Shown here one piece after another: positions 15,350-23,151 of a DNA stretch of 64,000 nt. The stretch is from Natroniella sulfidigena (GTDB lineage: Bacteria > Bacillota > Halanaerobiia > Halobacteroidales > Halobacteroidaceae). The translations under genes were made by a program, and so were the position numbers. The notes beneath the pieces were generated by a model. The model worked only from the letters and a program-made list of their open reading frames with translations, did not search any database and had not been told where the DNA came from. The DNA lies in NCBI RefSeq assembly GCF_023223645.1, contig NZ_JALKBY010000008.1, positions 62,001 through 126,000 of the forward strand. Direction: 5' to 3'. How positions within the stretch are numbered: the stretch's first letter is position 1; each line of letters begins with the position of its first letter.

Positions 15350-15622
15350 TTATTCTCCCCTCTCGTTATATTCTAACGCTCCTCTCTCCTTAAGTTCTAT
15401 TCTATTGTATGCCACAATCTCCAGCTTATTATTTAACTGCACCTGATACCTAGCAACAATATCCTTCCTAGCTCTCTTTCTCATATACTCATCCTCAACT
15501 ATCACCTCAAACTCTACTTTCCACCCTCCTTCACCTGGTATAACTGAGATAACTTCTATCTCTTCACCCAATAATTCTGCAAAGAATTGTTTTACACTCT
15601 TTAAAACTCGATTAATAGACAT
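15350..15622 (-). CDS. gvpO: Gas vesicle protein GvpO (GvpR-like)
   Basis: The 90 residues match the GvpO family: an amphipathic N-terminal helix, then GEGGWKVEFEVIVEDEY and DIVARYQVQLNNKLEIVAYNRIE, the conserved strand pattern near the end. GvpO is an accessory protein reported to affect gvp gene expression or assembly in haloarchaea; B. megaterium GvpR occupies this place. It is the first gene of the minor gvp operon. The upstream -10-like CATATTATT (15659-15667) lacks the AC element, so the operon promoter is only weakly supported. Confidence 0.85.
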   Translation of the reverse strand: MSINRVLKSVKQFFAELLGEEIEVISVIPGEGGWKVEFEVIVEDEYMRKRARKDIVARYQVQLNNKLEIVAYNRIELKERGALEYNERGE

Positions 15623-15658
15623 CCATTATTCCTCCTTCATTAGATAATAAGTCTTTAT

Positions 15659-15686
15659 AATAATATGCTCTAAAATTATTAAACAG
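15659..15686 (-). promoter_or_regulatory. Weak sigma-K-like -10 upstream of the gvp operon
   Basis: On the minus strand CATATTATT (one mismatch to CATANNNTA, identical to that before the 27328 gene) lies 37 bases before the gvpO start, but no AC occurs at the right distance (TG or CT instead). Confidence 0.25.
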
Positions 15687-15788
15687 AAGGAGAATAGTCT
15701 TAAAAACTTTACAATTATAATAGTAGATCTTAGTTTACTATACAACATATGTAAAAATATTAATTTTAGTGAGGAGAAACCAAAATAA

Positions 15789-15815
15789 AGTTTCGCTACC
15801 AGTGGCAGCGAAACT
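15789..15815 (-). terminator. Terminator after the Pro-rich vicinal-Cys protein gene
   Basis: A nine-bp stem AGTTTCGCT / AGCGAAACT is followed on the minus strand by TTTATTTTGGTTT. Confidence 0.75.
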
Positions 15816-15825
15816 CTACATCTCT

Positions 15826-16485
15826 CTAACACTCTATGATATTGATTGACTGCCCCAATAGATCTACTACACCACTGTCATGCACCTCTATCCCATCGCA
15901 AATTATTAACATTCTCAGAGTATCTGGTGTAGGTGGAGGAGTATCGGTCACTTCCAAAATAAATTCACAGATTCCTTGATTGACTCCACCAATTGTAACC
16001 TGTGCTGTACCTTCAATTATTGCCGCTTGATCATCAACACAACTCACAGAAGTAATCTCCCCTGGCCCAGGTGGTAATAGCATCAGTTCTACATCTTCTT
16101 CTCCACGAGTATCTTCATATAATACTTGATCAGGCTCAGGAGTACAGCCTGGACAAGCTACAACTGTTAATCTTACTACATCTGGTGAACATGGAGGATC
16201 AGGAAAAGGTATATTGGCAGCTCCAGTAACCTGACATTCACATACCGGTGGCGGTGGTGGCGGCGGAGGCGGTTCAATTCGCTCACTTACTGCACAGATA
16301 CAATCGAGTGCAATATAGGTTCGATTACAAGCATTATCAGGAGTTAATAATGTTAGATAGTCATCAGCTACCTCACCGACACAGCCAGTAAGTTCACAGC
16401 AGTTGGCCCCAGAGGTAATGATGATAGTAACTATCTTATTATCATCAACCAACCTCTCCAGTACCTTCCTCTTGAATTTTGACAT
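15826..16485 (-). CDS. Vicinal-cysteine Sm-like domain protein with polyproline linker and Cys-rich C-terminal domain
   Basis: The 219 residues fall into three parts. Residues 1-70 are the vicinal-Cys domain shared with five other genes in this window (VTIIITSGANCCELTGC, then RTYIALDCICAV). Residues 71-80 are a polyproline linker (nine prolines). Residues 81-219 form a beta-rich, Cys-containing domain with threonine/proline joints (TPPPTPDTLRML). There is no signal peptide. Many cysteines suggest disulfide cross-linking of a spore coat layer. Upstream is AC-N18-CATACAATA, sigma-K-like. Function is not recognised; a structural coat or exosporium protein is the best inference. Confidence 0.75.
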   Translation of the reverse strand: MSKFKRKVLERLVDDNKIVTIIITSGANCCELTGCVGEVADDYLTLLTPDNACNRTYIALDCICAVSERIEPPPPPPPPPVCECQVTGAANIPFPDPPCSPDVVRLTVVACPGCTPEPDQVLYEDTRGEEDVELMLLPPGPGEITSVSCVDDQAAIIEGTAQVTIGGVNQGICEFILEVTDTPPPTPDTLRMLIICDGIEVHDSGVVDLLGQSINIIEC

Positions 16486-16515
16486 TTCTTCCCTCCTTTC
16501 TGACTAAGATTATTA

Positions 16516-16544
16516 TATTGTATGAGAGGTTAGTATGTCTCTGT
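16516..16544 (-). promoter_or_regulatory. Sigma-K-like promoter of the Pro-rich vicinal-Cys protein gene
   Basis: On the minus strand AC, 18 bases, CATACAATA: all fixed bases match, though the spacer is one longer than usual. CATACAAT also fits the sigma-E -10. The start would be about 24 bases before the ATG. Confidence 0.45.
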
Positions 16545-16600
16545 GACTATAATAAAATCTCCTTATCAAGAAATAAGCCGAACTGTAAACAATATTAAGT

Positions 16601-16691
16601 AGTGTCAGTTTTGTGTGAGAGTGTGAGTAAGATCAAAAACATAAGGGCTAAGGTTTTGCTTTTACTCACACACACTACTCACACTGACACT
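16601..16691. repeat. Imperfect inverted repeat of about 90 bases
   Basis: The ends AGTGTCAG and CTGACACT are exact complements. Inside are GTGTGAGAGTGTGAGTAA and TTACTCACACACACTACTCAC, with ACATAAGGGCTAAGG in the loop. It sits between two coat-like genes and may also end the minus-strand transcript of the upstream gene. Confidence 0.6.
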
Positions 16692-16751
16692 TTTATCAAC
16701 AAACATAAAATTAACTATCATTAAGAAACCCTATGAAGAAAACCTATACCT

Positions 16752-18143
16752 TCACGGCTGGCAAGGATCCTCACAGTCAAGCTCTCCAACAACTGCTATT
16801 CGAGCAGTTACAGGTAAATTATCTATTCCTAATAAGATCTGCTGATCTTGATTTAAGAAGATAATATCCTGCAGACTATTAATTATTCTAACCGGCTCTA
16901 CAAAAGCTCTTGTTGCTACTACATTAAACTGAATATCCTTGATCACAGTTCCCCCTTGAGCAACTGTTAACTCCTCACAGATTATATTAATAGCTCTACC
17001 AGAGATATCAGTATTCAACGGTACTGGATTACCATCATCAACAAAGAACGCATCACAACCATCAAAGCTGGTAAATTGAACAGTAACCTCTTGGGGCACG
17101 ACCAGTGTATCGATTATAGTTATATCTGTCTGAGGAGAATGGCCTACATTATCAACTATAATCCGGAATATATTGGCATCAACTGTTGGCCCTTGTAAAC
17201 AACACTTATCGGCTGCCAATTGAACAGCATCAAGAAATAAAATACAGCTATCTGTAGCTTCTATACCTTGCGCTGAAGCAGTTACCATATTTCTGATCAG
17301 ATATCTATTAGGATCAACAATACTGACCACTGGAATCTCTACTGTAACTGTCGTTATCTCCCCACGAGCCAACGGGCCAAGGCTACCACTAATCACTATT
17401 ACTCCTGGTTCAACCTCTTCGATATCCAAATCAGGATCTACAATTATCTCTCCAAAGGTTATATTGGCAGCATCATACGTTATCTGATCCCTAAATTGAA
17501 CATTAGCAAAATTAGTATCGCCAACATTACTGACAGTGGCAGTATAATTTAGAGTAGCCTGATTATCATCGATAACTACTTCACAATCCTTCTCAATAAA
17601 TAACCGAGGCATCGGTGGACAGGCTGGAACTTGATAGCAACTACAGTCAAAGAGTAAGACTGGTGGACCTGCCTTAACTGCTAGTGGTTGAATCGCTGTT
17701 GGATAGTTACCAGTTATCTCTATTCGATAAAGAACAGCCACCCCTGTATCATATCGATCATCAGTCTCAATCTTTAAGAATTGAAACCCCTCAGGTGCTT
17801 CTCCAAAGATAGGATCTGTCTTTCTTAACTCAAAGGTATCGATCTCCTTAAACTCATCACAACCATCAATCTTCTCCTCAACTCTAATGTGAGCTTCATG
17901 GATCACCTCACAGATTGGAATTGCAATACTGCTGATCCCTCTAGTAGCTGGATCACAGTTGGTCACTACCTTATAACTCCAAAAGCTACTATTTTCTTCC
18001 TGAACAAAACAGGGGTTATTAACCACCCTACCATCAGGCAACCTCTGGCACTTAGGCTGGGCTATAAAGATTCCATTCTGCTCAGGACAACAACATTTGT
18101 TCTCGTAAGGTTTACAATCACACGGTTGGCACTCATCAAGCAT
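16752..18143 (-). CDS. Cys-rich DUF11-like surface protein without signal peptide
   Basis: The protein has 463 residues. A very cysteine-rich N-terminus (DECQPCDCKPYENKCCCPEQ) is followed by a beta domain with more Cys (to about 185). Two DUF11/CARDB-type Ig-like repeats follow: residues about 190-320 (LNYTATVSNVGDTNFANVQF, GSLGPLARGEITTVTVEI) and about 325-455 (FRIIVDNVGHSPQTDITI). DUF11 repeats are common in extracellular structural proteins. Here no signal sequence exists, which fits deposition on the forespore from the mother cell. The ribosome site is strong (AAAAGGAGGTGATTAATCA) and a sigma-K-like promoter lies upstream. It is inferred to be an outer coat/exosporium protein. Confidence 0.75.
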   Translation of the reverse strand: MLDECQPCDCKPYENKCCCPEQNGIFIAQPKCQRLPDGRVVNNPCFVQEENSSFWSYKVVTNCDPATRGISSIAIPICEVIHEAHIRVEEKIDGCDEFKEIDTFELRKTDPIFGEAPEGFQFLKIETDDRYDTGVAVLYRIEITGNYPTAIQPLAVKAGPPVLLFDCSCYQVPACPPMPRLFIEKDCEVVIDDNQATLNYTATVSNVGDTNFANVQFRDQITYDAANITFGEIIVDPDLDIEEVEPGVIVISGSLGPLARGEITTVTVEIPVVSIVDPNRYLIRNMVTASAQGIEATDSCILFLDAVQLAADKCCLQGPTVDANIFRIIVDNVGHSPQTDITIIDTLVVPQEVTVQFTSFDGCDAFFVDDGNPVPLNTDISGRAINIICEELTVAQGGTVIKDIQFNVVATRAFVEPVRIINSLQDIIFLNQDQQILLGIDNLPVTARIAVVGELDCEDPCQP

Positions 18144-18172
18144 TGATTAATCACCTCCTTTTAAAATTAATA

Positions 18173-18200
18173 CATAATATGTAAAATATTTCTTTTATGT
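18173..18200 (-). promoter_or_regulatory. Sigma-K-like promoter of the DUF11-like gene
   Basis: AC, 17 bases, CATATTATG on the minus strand: one mismatch (final A is G) to CATANNNTA. The start would be about 23 bases before the ATG. Confidence 0.5.
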
Positions 18201-18203
18201 GCA

Positions 18204-18312
18204 TAAAAAAATAACCGCAGGCCATAGTCTAAGGCTGAATTTAAGGTTAAGTAAACCATTAAAAAAAGAGAATTCTCCACAACCTTTAAAAAGCATAATT
18301 TCTTAAACCAAA
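18204..18312. repeat. Intergenic repeat with TCCACAACC element (copy 1)
   Basis: It contains AGTCTAAGGCTGAATTTAAGG, then TTCTCCACAACCTTTAAAAAGCATAATTTCTT. The second half is shared with 27701-27824 and 32313-32436. This copy has TTCTCCACA instead of the DnaA-box TTATCCACA. Confidence 0.6.
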
Positions 18313-18317
18313 ATAAA

Positions 18318-18344
18318 AACCTAGAGGAATTATTCCTCTAGGTT
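18318..18344 (-). terminator. Terminator of the 18353 gene
   Basis: A twelve-bp stem AACCTAGAGGAA / TTCCTCTAGGTT with a three-base loop is followed on the minus strand by TTTATTTTGG. Confidence 0.85.
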
Positions 18345-18352
18345 CATAAATA

Positions 18353-19315
18353 TTATACAGGCTCATCTTCTACAGCTGGCTCGAGGTCAAATTCTCCTTT
18401 AATGAAAATTCTAGTCACATTAGGGCATACCTCATCTAGCTCTATAACTTCTATCTTAGTAATCTTACCTTCAACATCCTCTAATGAAACATCATCACAA
18501 GGATTCTCTTCACACTCCTCACTGAGGGTAAGATATACAATATTATCTAAACAAACAGTCTCCAAACAACAGGCTGAAGCTTCATTCTCTAAGGTAACAG
18601 GCTCCGTCTCCTCAAAATCAAGTTGACCACCTTTATCTCCTTCCACTCCAGAAAGACTGATGATATATTCAATACTACCTACTATCTTGACTACAAATGC
18701 ATTTGCTGTTAGTTGAATTGTTTGCTCATTCCATGTCACATCACAACAAACTTCTTTTTTCTCCAAACAACAGCTTAACTTATCAGTAGTAAAGGTAAAT
18801 TCAACATTATCCTGATTAAAGTCCTCTGGTAAATCAAAATTTGTTGGCACCTGAATAAAACAACAGAAATCAACTTCATAATCTGTATCAACATGATCCA
18901 CACAATCCTCTTCATTTTCTTCTTGGGTAATTAATCCATCTTTAGCTATCTTTTCAAGTTCTTGTTCGCTTATTCCAATTCCATCTGCCATCTTCTCACC
19001 TCCTTTCGTAATGTTTTCATCCTCACTAGCTGTACTGCTCTCCTGCGGGATAACAGCTTCCTCATCCACTTCATTCTTATCAACCATTACATCACCCCCT
19101 TTTATAGAGCTTTGCTCAGGGCAATTATGTAAATTTATGAAAAACTGATTATAGACAATCTGTTTAGCCTCTGCTTGAGGTTGGCTATCCTTTTTGGTTG
19201 TCTGTTCTCCATTCTCAGTAATTATCTCTTCTAAAAAATCTCTTAATTCTATTAGATCTTCCTGCTCTAGCTTAAATAATTCATCGATCATAGTGAACAA
19301 GCTGACAAGATTCAT
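18353..19315 (-). CDS. Acidic Cys-rich protein with three in-frame Shine-Dalgarno/ATG starts
   Basis: I do not recognise this 320-residue protein. The N-terminal 76 residues are helical and acidic (LFKLEQEDLIELRDFLEEI). A short middle piece (VDKNEVDEEAV) follows, then a beta-rich domain of about 210 residues with many Cys pairs (DFCCFIQV, LSCCLEKKEVCCDVTW, ASACCLETVC). I start at ATG 19315, seven bases after AAAGGAG; ATG 19363 has no ribosome site. Inside the same frame, ATG 19087 (after AAAGGGGGTGATGTA) and ATG 18991 (after AAAGGAGGTGAGAAG) have strong ribosome sites, both encoding KGG before Met. The gene may yield nested products or be a fusion of small genes. A coat protein is inferred. 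Confidence 0.7.
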   Translation of the reverse strand: MNLVSLFTMIDELFKLEQEDLIELRDFLEEIITENGEQTTKKDSQPQAEAKQIVYNQFFINLHNCPEQSSIKGGDVMVDKNEVDEEAVIPQESSTASEDENITKGGEKMADGIGISEQELEKIAKDGLITQEENEEDCVDHVDTDYEVDFCCFIQVPTNFDLPEDFNQDNVEFTFTTDKLSCCLEKKEVCCDVTWNEQTIQLTANAFVVKIVGSIEYIISLSGVEGDKGGQLDFEETEPVTLENEASACCLETVCLDNIVYLTLSEECEENPCDDVSLEDVEGKITKIEVIELDEVCPNVTRIFIKGEFDLEPAVEDEPV

Positions 19316-19380
19316 CAACCTACTCCTTTCGAGTGGAGTTAAGTCAGTAGTTAAAGGCATCATTTAAGCTCATTTGCTAA

Positions 19381-19407
19381 CATACTATGTCATTGAGAAG
19401 AAATTGT
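19381..19407 (-). promoter_or_regulatory. Sigma-K-like promoter of the acidic Cys-rich gene
   Basis: AC, 16 bases, CATAGTATG on the minus strand, one mismatch at the last base. The predicted start is about 59 bases before ATG 19315. Confidence 0.45.
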
Positions 19408-19638
19408 GATTCTTTTTAATTACTCTACTGCTAGTAAAAACCAACTAAAGATAGGTTATAAAAATAGTACTAAAATCTGCTTGAATAAAGAATACCTAAA
19501 GCCTATTGCTAATAAAGTTTAATGTAACCCATACTTCCTTAACTACATATAATGGATTGAACTTGCTTTCATTGTCTGATTGGAAATAATTTTTATCATC
19601 CACACAATGAAAGTACTATATACATTATAAAAGGGGGG
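19408..19638. other. Rest of the 329-base divergent spacer
   Basis: This AT-rich spacer has no reading frame that I can support. It must hold the promoter of the plus-strand TasA-like gene; a sequence ACAATG...CATTATAAA was considered but would place the start on the ribosome site. Confidence 0.4.
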
Positions 19639-19644
19639 ATGAAG

Positions 19645-20097
19645 ATGTCCTTTACAGCTCAATCATCTAGTGATGATAGCTCCACCACCAATGCCTCGGT
19701 AGATATAAACGTGTCACCAGATACTATTATTACAGAAACTAATCTAACACCTGGCGATGATGTTACTGGTAGGGTCAATGCTGATAATACAGGCTCAATT
19801 GATCATTACTACTTTGTTTCTGCAGACTGGGCTCCAGAAAATTTTAATGCTAGTCGAACTGCAGTCCTTGCTAATACCTTAACTGCCAGTGTAATATCTG
19901 ATCCAGATGGAACACCAGAAACATTATTTACAGGTATCTTAAGTGATCTAATCGATAGACCAGATAGTCCTGGTAGAGAATTATTAGAGGGAACAGATGA
20001 AGATGTTGAATTTACTGTTGGTTTACCTGATGATGCAGGAAACTTAGTTCAAGCACTGGATATAAGTGTAGATTTTGTCTTTGTAGCAGTTGATTAA
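19645..20097 (+). CDS. TasA/camelysin-like protein without signal peptide (copy 1)
   Basis: The protein has about 150 residues. The layout follows TasA/CalY: an early strand ending ITETNLTPGDDVTGRV, an NTGSIDHYYFVSADW segment, a LFTGILSDLID segment, EDVEFTVGLPDDAGN, and a final strand LDISVDFVFVAV. TasA-family proteins form extracellular fibres in Bacillus biofilms and are normally exported through SipW. Here there is no signal peptide; the protein begins SFTAQSSSDDSS. Start ATG 19645 is six bases after GGGGGG; ATG 19639 touches that site. Paralogues lie at 24836 and 26807. A fibre or appendage protein assembled on the spore is inferred. Confidence 0.7.
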   Translation: MSFTAQSSSDDSSTTNASVDINVSPDTIITETNLTPGDDVTGRVNADNTGSIDHYYFVSADWAPENFNASRTAVLANTLTASVISDPDGTPETLFTGILSDLIDRPDSPGRELLEGTDEDVEFTVGLPDDAGNLVQALDISVDFVFVAVD

Positions 20098-20108
20098 AAT
20101 CTTTTATC

Positions 20109-20136
20109 TTCTCTGGTAGCTTAAACTGCCAGAGAA
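20109..20136 (+). terminator. Hairpin between the TasA-like gene and the glycosyltransferase operon
   Basis: TTCTCTGG ... CCAGAGAA stem with an inner AG/CT pair; no T-run follows, so it may be an attenuator or processing site rather than a full terminator. Confidence 0.45.
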
Positions 20137-20163
20137 GCTTACATAATGGGAGGTTCAACATAG

Positions 20164-20916
20164 ATGAAAAAGAATAAATTAGTGGCAATGATGCCTGTTT
20201 ACAATGAAGCTGATAGATACTTAGAACAGACATTAGAACAATTAACTCGTTGGGTAGATGAGATTGTGATTCTTGATGATGCCTCAACCGATGAAACAGC
20301 GAACATATGTCAGCAATATCCTAAAGTACATCTATTCAAAAATGAAACTCGCTTATTTAATCAAGACGAAACTATTGTTAGATCAAAGTTATGGGAGTTA
20401 GCAGTCCAACGTAATCCAGACTGGCTTCTAGCTATTGATGCCGATGAAATCTTTAGTGATAGGATCATTGATGAAGTGGGTTACTATATCAACCAAGAGA
20501 CTTATCAAGCAATCAGTTTTCGTCTCTTTGACTTTTGGAAATCTGAAGAGTTTTATCGGGTCGATGGAGCTTGGAATCCTTGGCATCGTCCCGGAAGTGT
20601 TTTTTTAGCCCGATACCATCCCGAATGGGATGCCAGTTGGCCTGACAATGTTATTCACACTGGACGTTGGCCATTAGAATATAGAAATTTAAAGCAGATC
20701 TATCATTCAGACATTAGAATCAAACATTTCGGCTGGGCCAACGCTGAAGATCATCATCAGAAATTCTTATTTTATTCTCAGAAAGACTTAGAACAATATG
20801 GAAAAGTCCAACCACATACTAAAAGTGTCATGGCTTTACCTAATAAGGTTAAATTAGAAGAATGGTTTGAACGGAAAAGATCATTGAAGGATGGTGAGCT
20901 AGTAAATGAAAGATAA
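20164..20916 (+). CDS. Family 2 glycosyltransferase
   Basis: This 250-residue GT-A glycosyltransferase has the nucleotide-sugar start VAMMPVYNEADRYLEQTLEQL, EIVILDDASTDET, and the metal-binding DAD motif in LLAIDADEIF (about residues 96-105). The family transfers sugars from NDP-sugars to acceptors in the cytoplasm. There is no membrane segment, so the acceptor is soluble, possibly a coat protein. It overlaps the next gene by 11 bases; the three glycosyltransferase genes form one coupled operon downstream of the TasA-like gene. The substrate cannot be read from sequence. Confidence 0.9.
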   Translation: MKKNKLVAMMPVYNEADRYLEQTLEQLTRWVDEIVILDDASTDETANICQQYPKVHLFKNETRLFNQDETIVRSKLWELAVQRNPDWLLAIDADEIFSDRIIDEVGYYINQETYQAISFRLFDFWKSEEFYRVDGAWNPWHRPGSVFLARYHPEWDASWPDNVIHTGRWPLEYRNLKQIYHSDIRIKHFGWANAEDHHQKFLFYSQKDLEQYGKVQPHTKSVMALPNKVKLEEWFERKRSLKDGELVNER

Positions 20917-22027
20917 AGTAGGCATCTTAACCAGTAACTTTTATGATCCTAGTGGTGAGAGATTGATCTATGGAGGAGCAGAGCGTTATGGTTATCAATT
21001 GACTAAATTACTTTTAGATTTAGATTATGAGGTTGAATGGTGGCAAGTAGGTAGTGGTTGGGAACAGGAGTTGATGGATGGAGTAATGGTCAAGAGTATC
21101 CCAGTTACAAAATCACCTTATGAAACTATGCCCGATTTAAATTATGCCTTTTTAGAACGAGCAGCTGATATTGATTACGCAATCTATTTCATTACCTTTT
21201 TAGCCTATCCCCAAGTTAAAGAAAAGAGTATCTCTCTGTCCCATGGAATCTATTGGGATTATCCGACCTTTGATAATTTAATCAATGGTCAGCAGGGGCG
21301 AGAAGAGTGGTTAAGAAGATTAAAGATTGCTTTAACTGGCCCAGAAAAAATTGTCTCGGTCGACACAGCTTTCATTCAGTGGGTCAAGGCTACTTGGACT
21401 GGACTTGATCATAAATTCAATTACATACCTAACTTTGTTGATCTAGAGAAGTTTAACCCTCAAAATCGAAGAGAAGTTCTAAAAGAAAAACCGATTAGGA
21501 TTATTTATCCCCGCCGTTTAACTACTGTGCGAGGAATTAATGAAACGATCAGAGTAGCTGAAGTAATGACTTCTGAAAATAAGGACTTGGAATTTCATAT
21601 CGTCGGCAGAGGCCATAAAGATGGGACAGAGAAGGAATTAATGAAGTGGGCTTCAAAACATGAGAGAATCTATTACTATTGGCAGTCACCAGAAAGGATG
21701 GCACAGCTTTATAAGCAGATGGATATCGCTTTGATTCCTACCAAGGCTGCAGAAGGAACCTCACTTTCTTGTTTAGAAGCCATGGCCTCTGGTTGTGTAG
21801 TAATCTCAAGTCATGTAGGGGGCTTATCAGATCTAATCTTTAATGAATATAATGGTCTCTTAGTTAAACCAACTGCTAAAAACTTGATTGAAGCTATCTC
21901 TTCTTTACTTGCAGATCCCAAACAAGCCCGACTTTTGAGTCAGAGAGGAATTGAAGTGGCTAAAACCTTCTCTATGAAACAATGGAGAAAGAACTGGGAA
22001 GCTATTCTAAAGGAGGTCTTTAACTAA
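20906..22027 (+). CDS. Family 4 glycosyltransferase (CotSA-like) 1
   Basis: The 373 residues have a GT-B fold. The N-terminal half includes GGAERYGYQLTKLLLDL; the C-terminal GT4 domain (from about residue 195) includes RIIYPRRLTTVRGI and the donor-site EGTSLSCLEAMASGCVVISSHVGGLSDLI. Relatives in Bacilli include spore coat protein CotSA. Start and stop overlap the neighbours (11 bases and 1 base), so translation is coupled. It is about one-third identical by eye to the next gene, a likely tandem duplication. Sugar and acceptor are unknown. Confidence 0.9.
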   Translation: MKDKVGILTSNFYDPSGERLIYGGAERYGYQLTKLLLDLDYEVEWWQVGSGWEQELMDGVMVKSIPVTKSPYETMPDLNYAFLERAADIDYAIYFITFLAYPQVKEKSISLSHGIYWDYPTFDNLINGQQGREEWLRRLKIALTGPEKIVSVDTAFIQWVKATWTGLDHKFNYIPNFVDLEKFNPQNRREVLKEKPIRIIYPRRLTTVRGINETIRVAEVMTSENKDLEFHIVGRGHKDGTEKELMKWASKHERIYYYWQSPERMAQLYKQMDIALIPTKAAEGTSLSCLEAMASGCVVISSHVGGLSDLIFNEYNGLLVKPTAKNLIEAISSLLADPKQARLLSQRGIEVAKTFSMKQWRKNWEAILKEVFN

Positions 22028-23103
22028 TGAAGCTAGGCTTTTTTGTACCTAATTTACTATCCTGGTCAGGAGATGAATTGGTGATCGGAGGACTTGAACG
22101 TTATGCCTGGGCGTTAATTGATTTAATCAATGATCTGGGCTGGGAGGTTGAAGTCCATCAAAATGGAAATTCAAACTGGGAACGGGAAGTTAATGGAGTT
22201 AAAGTAATTGGTCATGGTGTTGCTCAATTTTCCCCAGAAGCTGTTGTAGAAGAGGCGAATAGTTGTTGTGATAAAATATTATATGGTTCTATTTTACAAA
22301 GTCCAATGTATTATAAACAGAATTCGATTGTTATCTCCCATGGGGTGTGGTGGGATAGTAATAATTTTAAGCAACAAAGAAAAGAAAAAATGATTAAACT
22401 GTGTGGCAATGTATTGAATGAAGTAGATTTAGTAATCAGCTGTGACTATAATTTTTTAAATGTCATGCGTTCGATCTGGCCTGGAACCACCGATAAAATC
22501 AGGGTTATTCCTAACTTTGTCGATCTAGAAGAATTTAAACCAAGTAAAAATCCAACTACTGATTCTAAAATCAGAATCCTCTACCCTCGCCGTCTTGATA
22601 ATTGTCGGGGAACAGATATCTTTATTGAATTAGCAAATCAATTAATAAGTACAGTTGATAATATTGAAATTCTAATGGCTATAGACCGCAATAACCCCGA
22701 CAAAAATAAAGAAATCAAATCATTTTTGGCCCAAGATCAGGTCAAAAATTTCAATTTACAATTCAGTGAAATGCCAGCAATCTACCAACAGGCAGATATT
22801 GTTATTATTCCTAGTAAGTATAGTGAAGGTACTTCATTTTCCTGTTTAGAGGCGATGGCCAGTGGTAAGGCTATTATAGCAACTGATGTGGGTGGCTTGA
22901 CTAACTTAATTATAGATGGTTATAATGGTATTTTAGTTCCTCCTCGCCTAAAGACTATAAACAAAGCGGTTAACCTTTTAATTAATAATCAAGAGATGAG
23001 GCAAGTACTAGGCCAAAGAGCCAGAGAAACTGCTAAAGCCTTTACTATAGATAGATGGAGACAGTACTGGGCAGAATATCTAAAAGCAATTTATTTAAAA
23101 TAA
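22027..23103 (+). CDS. Family 4 glycosyltransferase (CotSA-like) 2
   Basis: The 358 residues have the same GT-B/GT4 architecture as the preceding gene: GGLERYAWALIDLIND near the start, RIRVIPNFVDLEEFKP-type linker, RILYPRRLDNCRGT and the donor motif EGTSFSCLEAMASGKAIIATDVGGL. Its ATG overlaps the stop of the first GT4 (TAATGA). It is the last gene of the operon; a perfect palindromic terminator follows. Together with the GT2 and the two sulfotransferases opposite, it suggests synthesis of a sulfated glycan. Confidence 0.9.
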   Translation: MKLGFFVPNLLSWSGDELVIGGLERYAWALIDLINDLGWEVEVHQNGNSNWEREVNGVKVIGHGVAQFSPEAVVEEANSCCDKILYGSILQSPMYYKQNSIVISHGVWWDSNNFKQQRKEKMIKLCGNVLNEVDLVISCDYNFLNVMRSIWPGTTDKIRVIPNFVDLEEFKPSKNPTTDSKIRILYPRRLDNCRGTDIFIELANQLISTVDNIEILMAIDRNNPDKNKEIKSFLAQDQVKNFNLQFSEMPAIYQQADIVIIPSKYSEGTSFSCLEAMASGKAIIATDVGGLTNLIIDGYNGILVPPRLKTINKAVNLLINNQEMRQVLGQRARETAKAFTIDRWRQYWAEYLKAIYLK

Positions 23104-23107
23104 AGTT

Positions 23108-23135
23108 AAGAATACTAGCTTAAGCTAGTATTCTT
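23108..23135. terminator. Bidirectional terminator between the glycosyltransferase operon and the sulfotransferases
   Basis: A perfect 28-base palindrome AAGAATACTAGCTT / AAGCTAGTATTCTT with T-rich flank on the plus side. Confidence 0.85.
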
Positions 23136-23151
23136 ATTTATTAACTTGCTA

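Noticed and set aside
15626-15832. 68-codon open frame on the minus strand
   Set aside because: It overlaps the terminator at 15789-15815 and the probable gvp operon promoter, has no ribosome site of note and a composition unlike its neighbours.
16601-16691. Inverted repeat considered as an insertion sequence
   Set aside because: It is only about 90 bases, has no transposase and no clear target duplication; kept as a repeat only.
19604-19631. AC-N17-CATTATAAA as a sigma-K promoter of the TasA-like gene at 19645
   Set aside because: Two mismatches, and the predicted transcript start would fall on the ribosome site.
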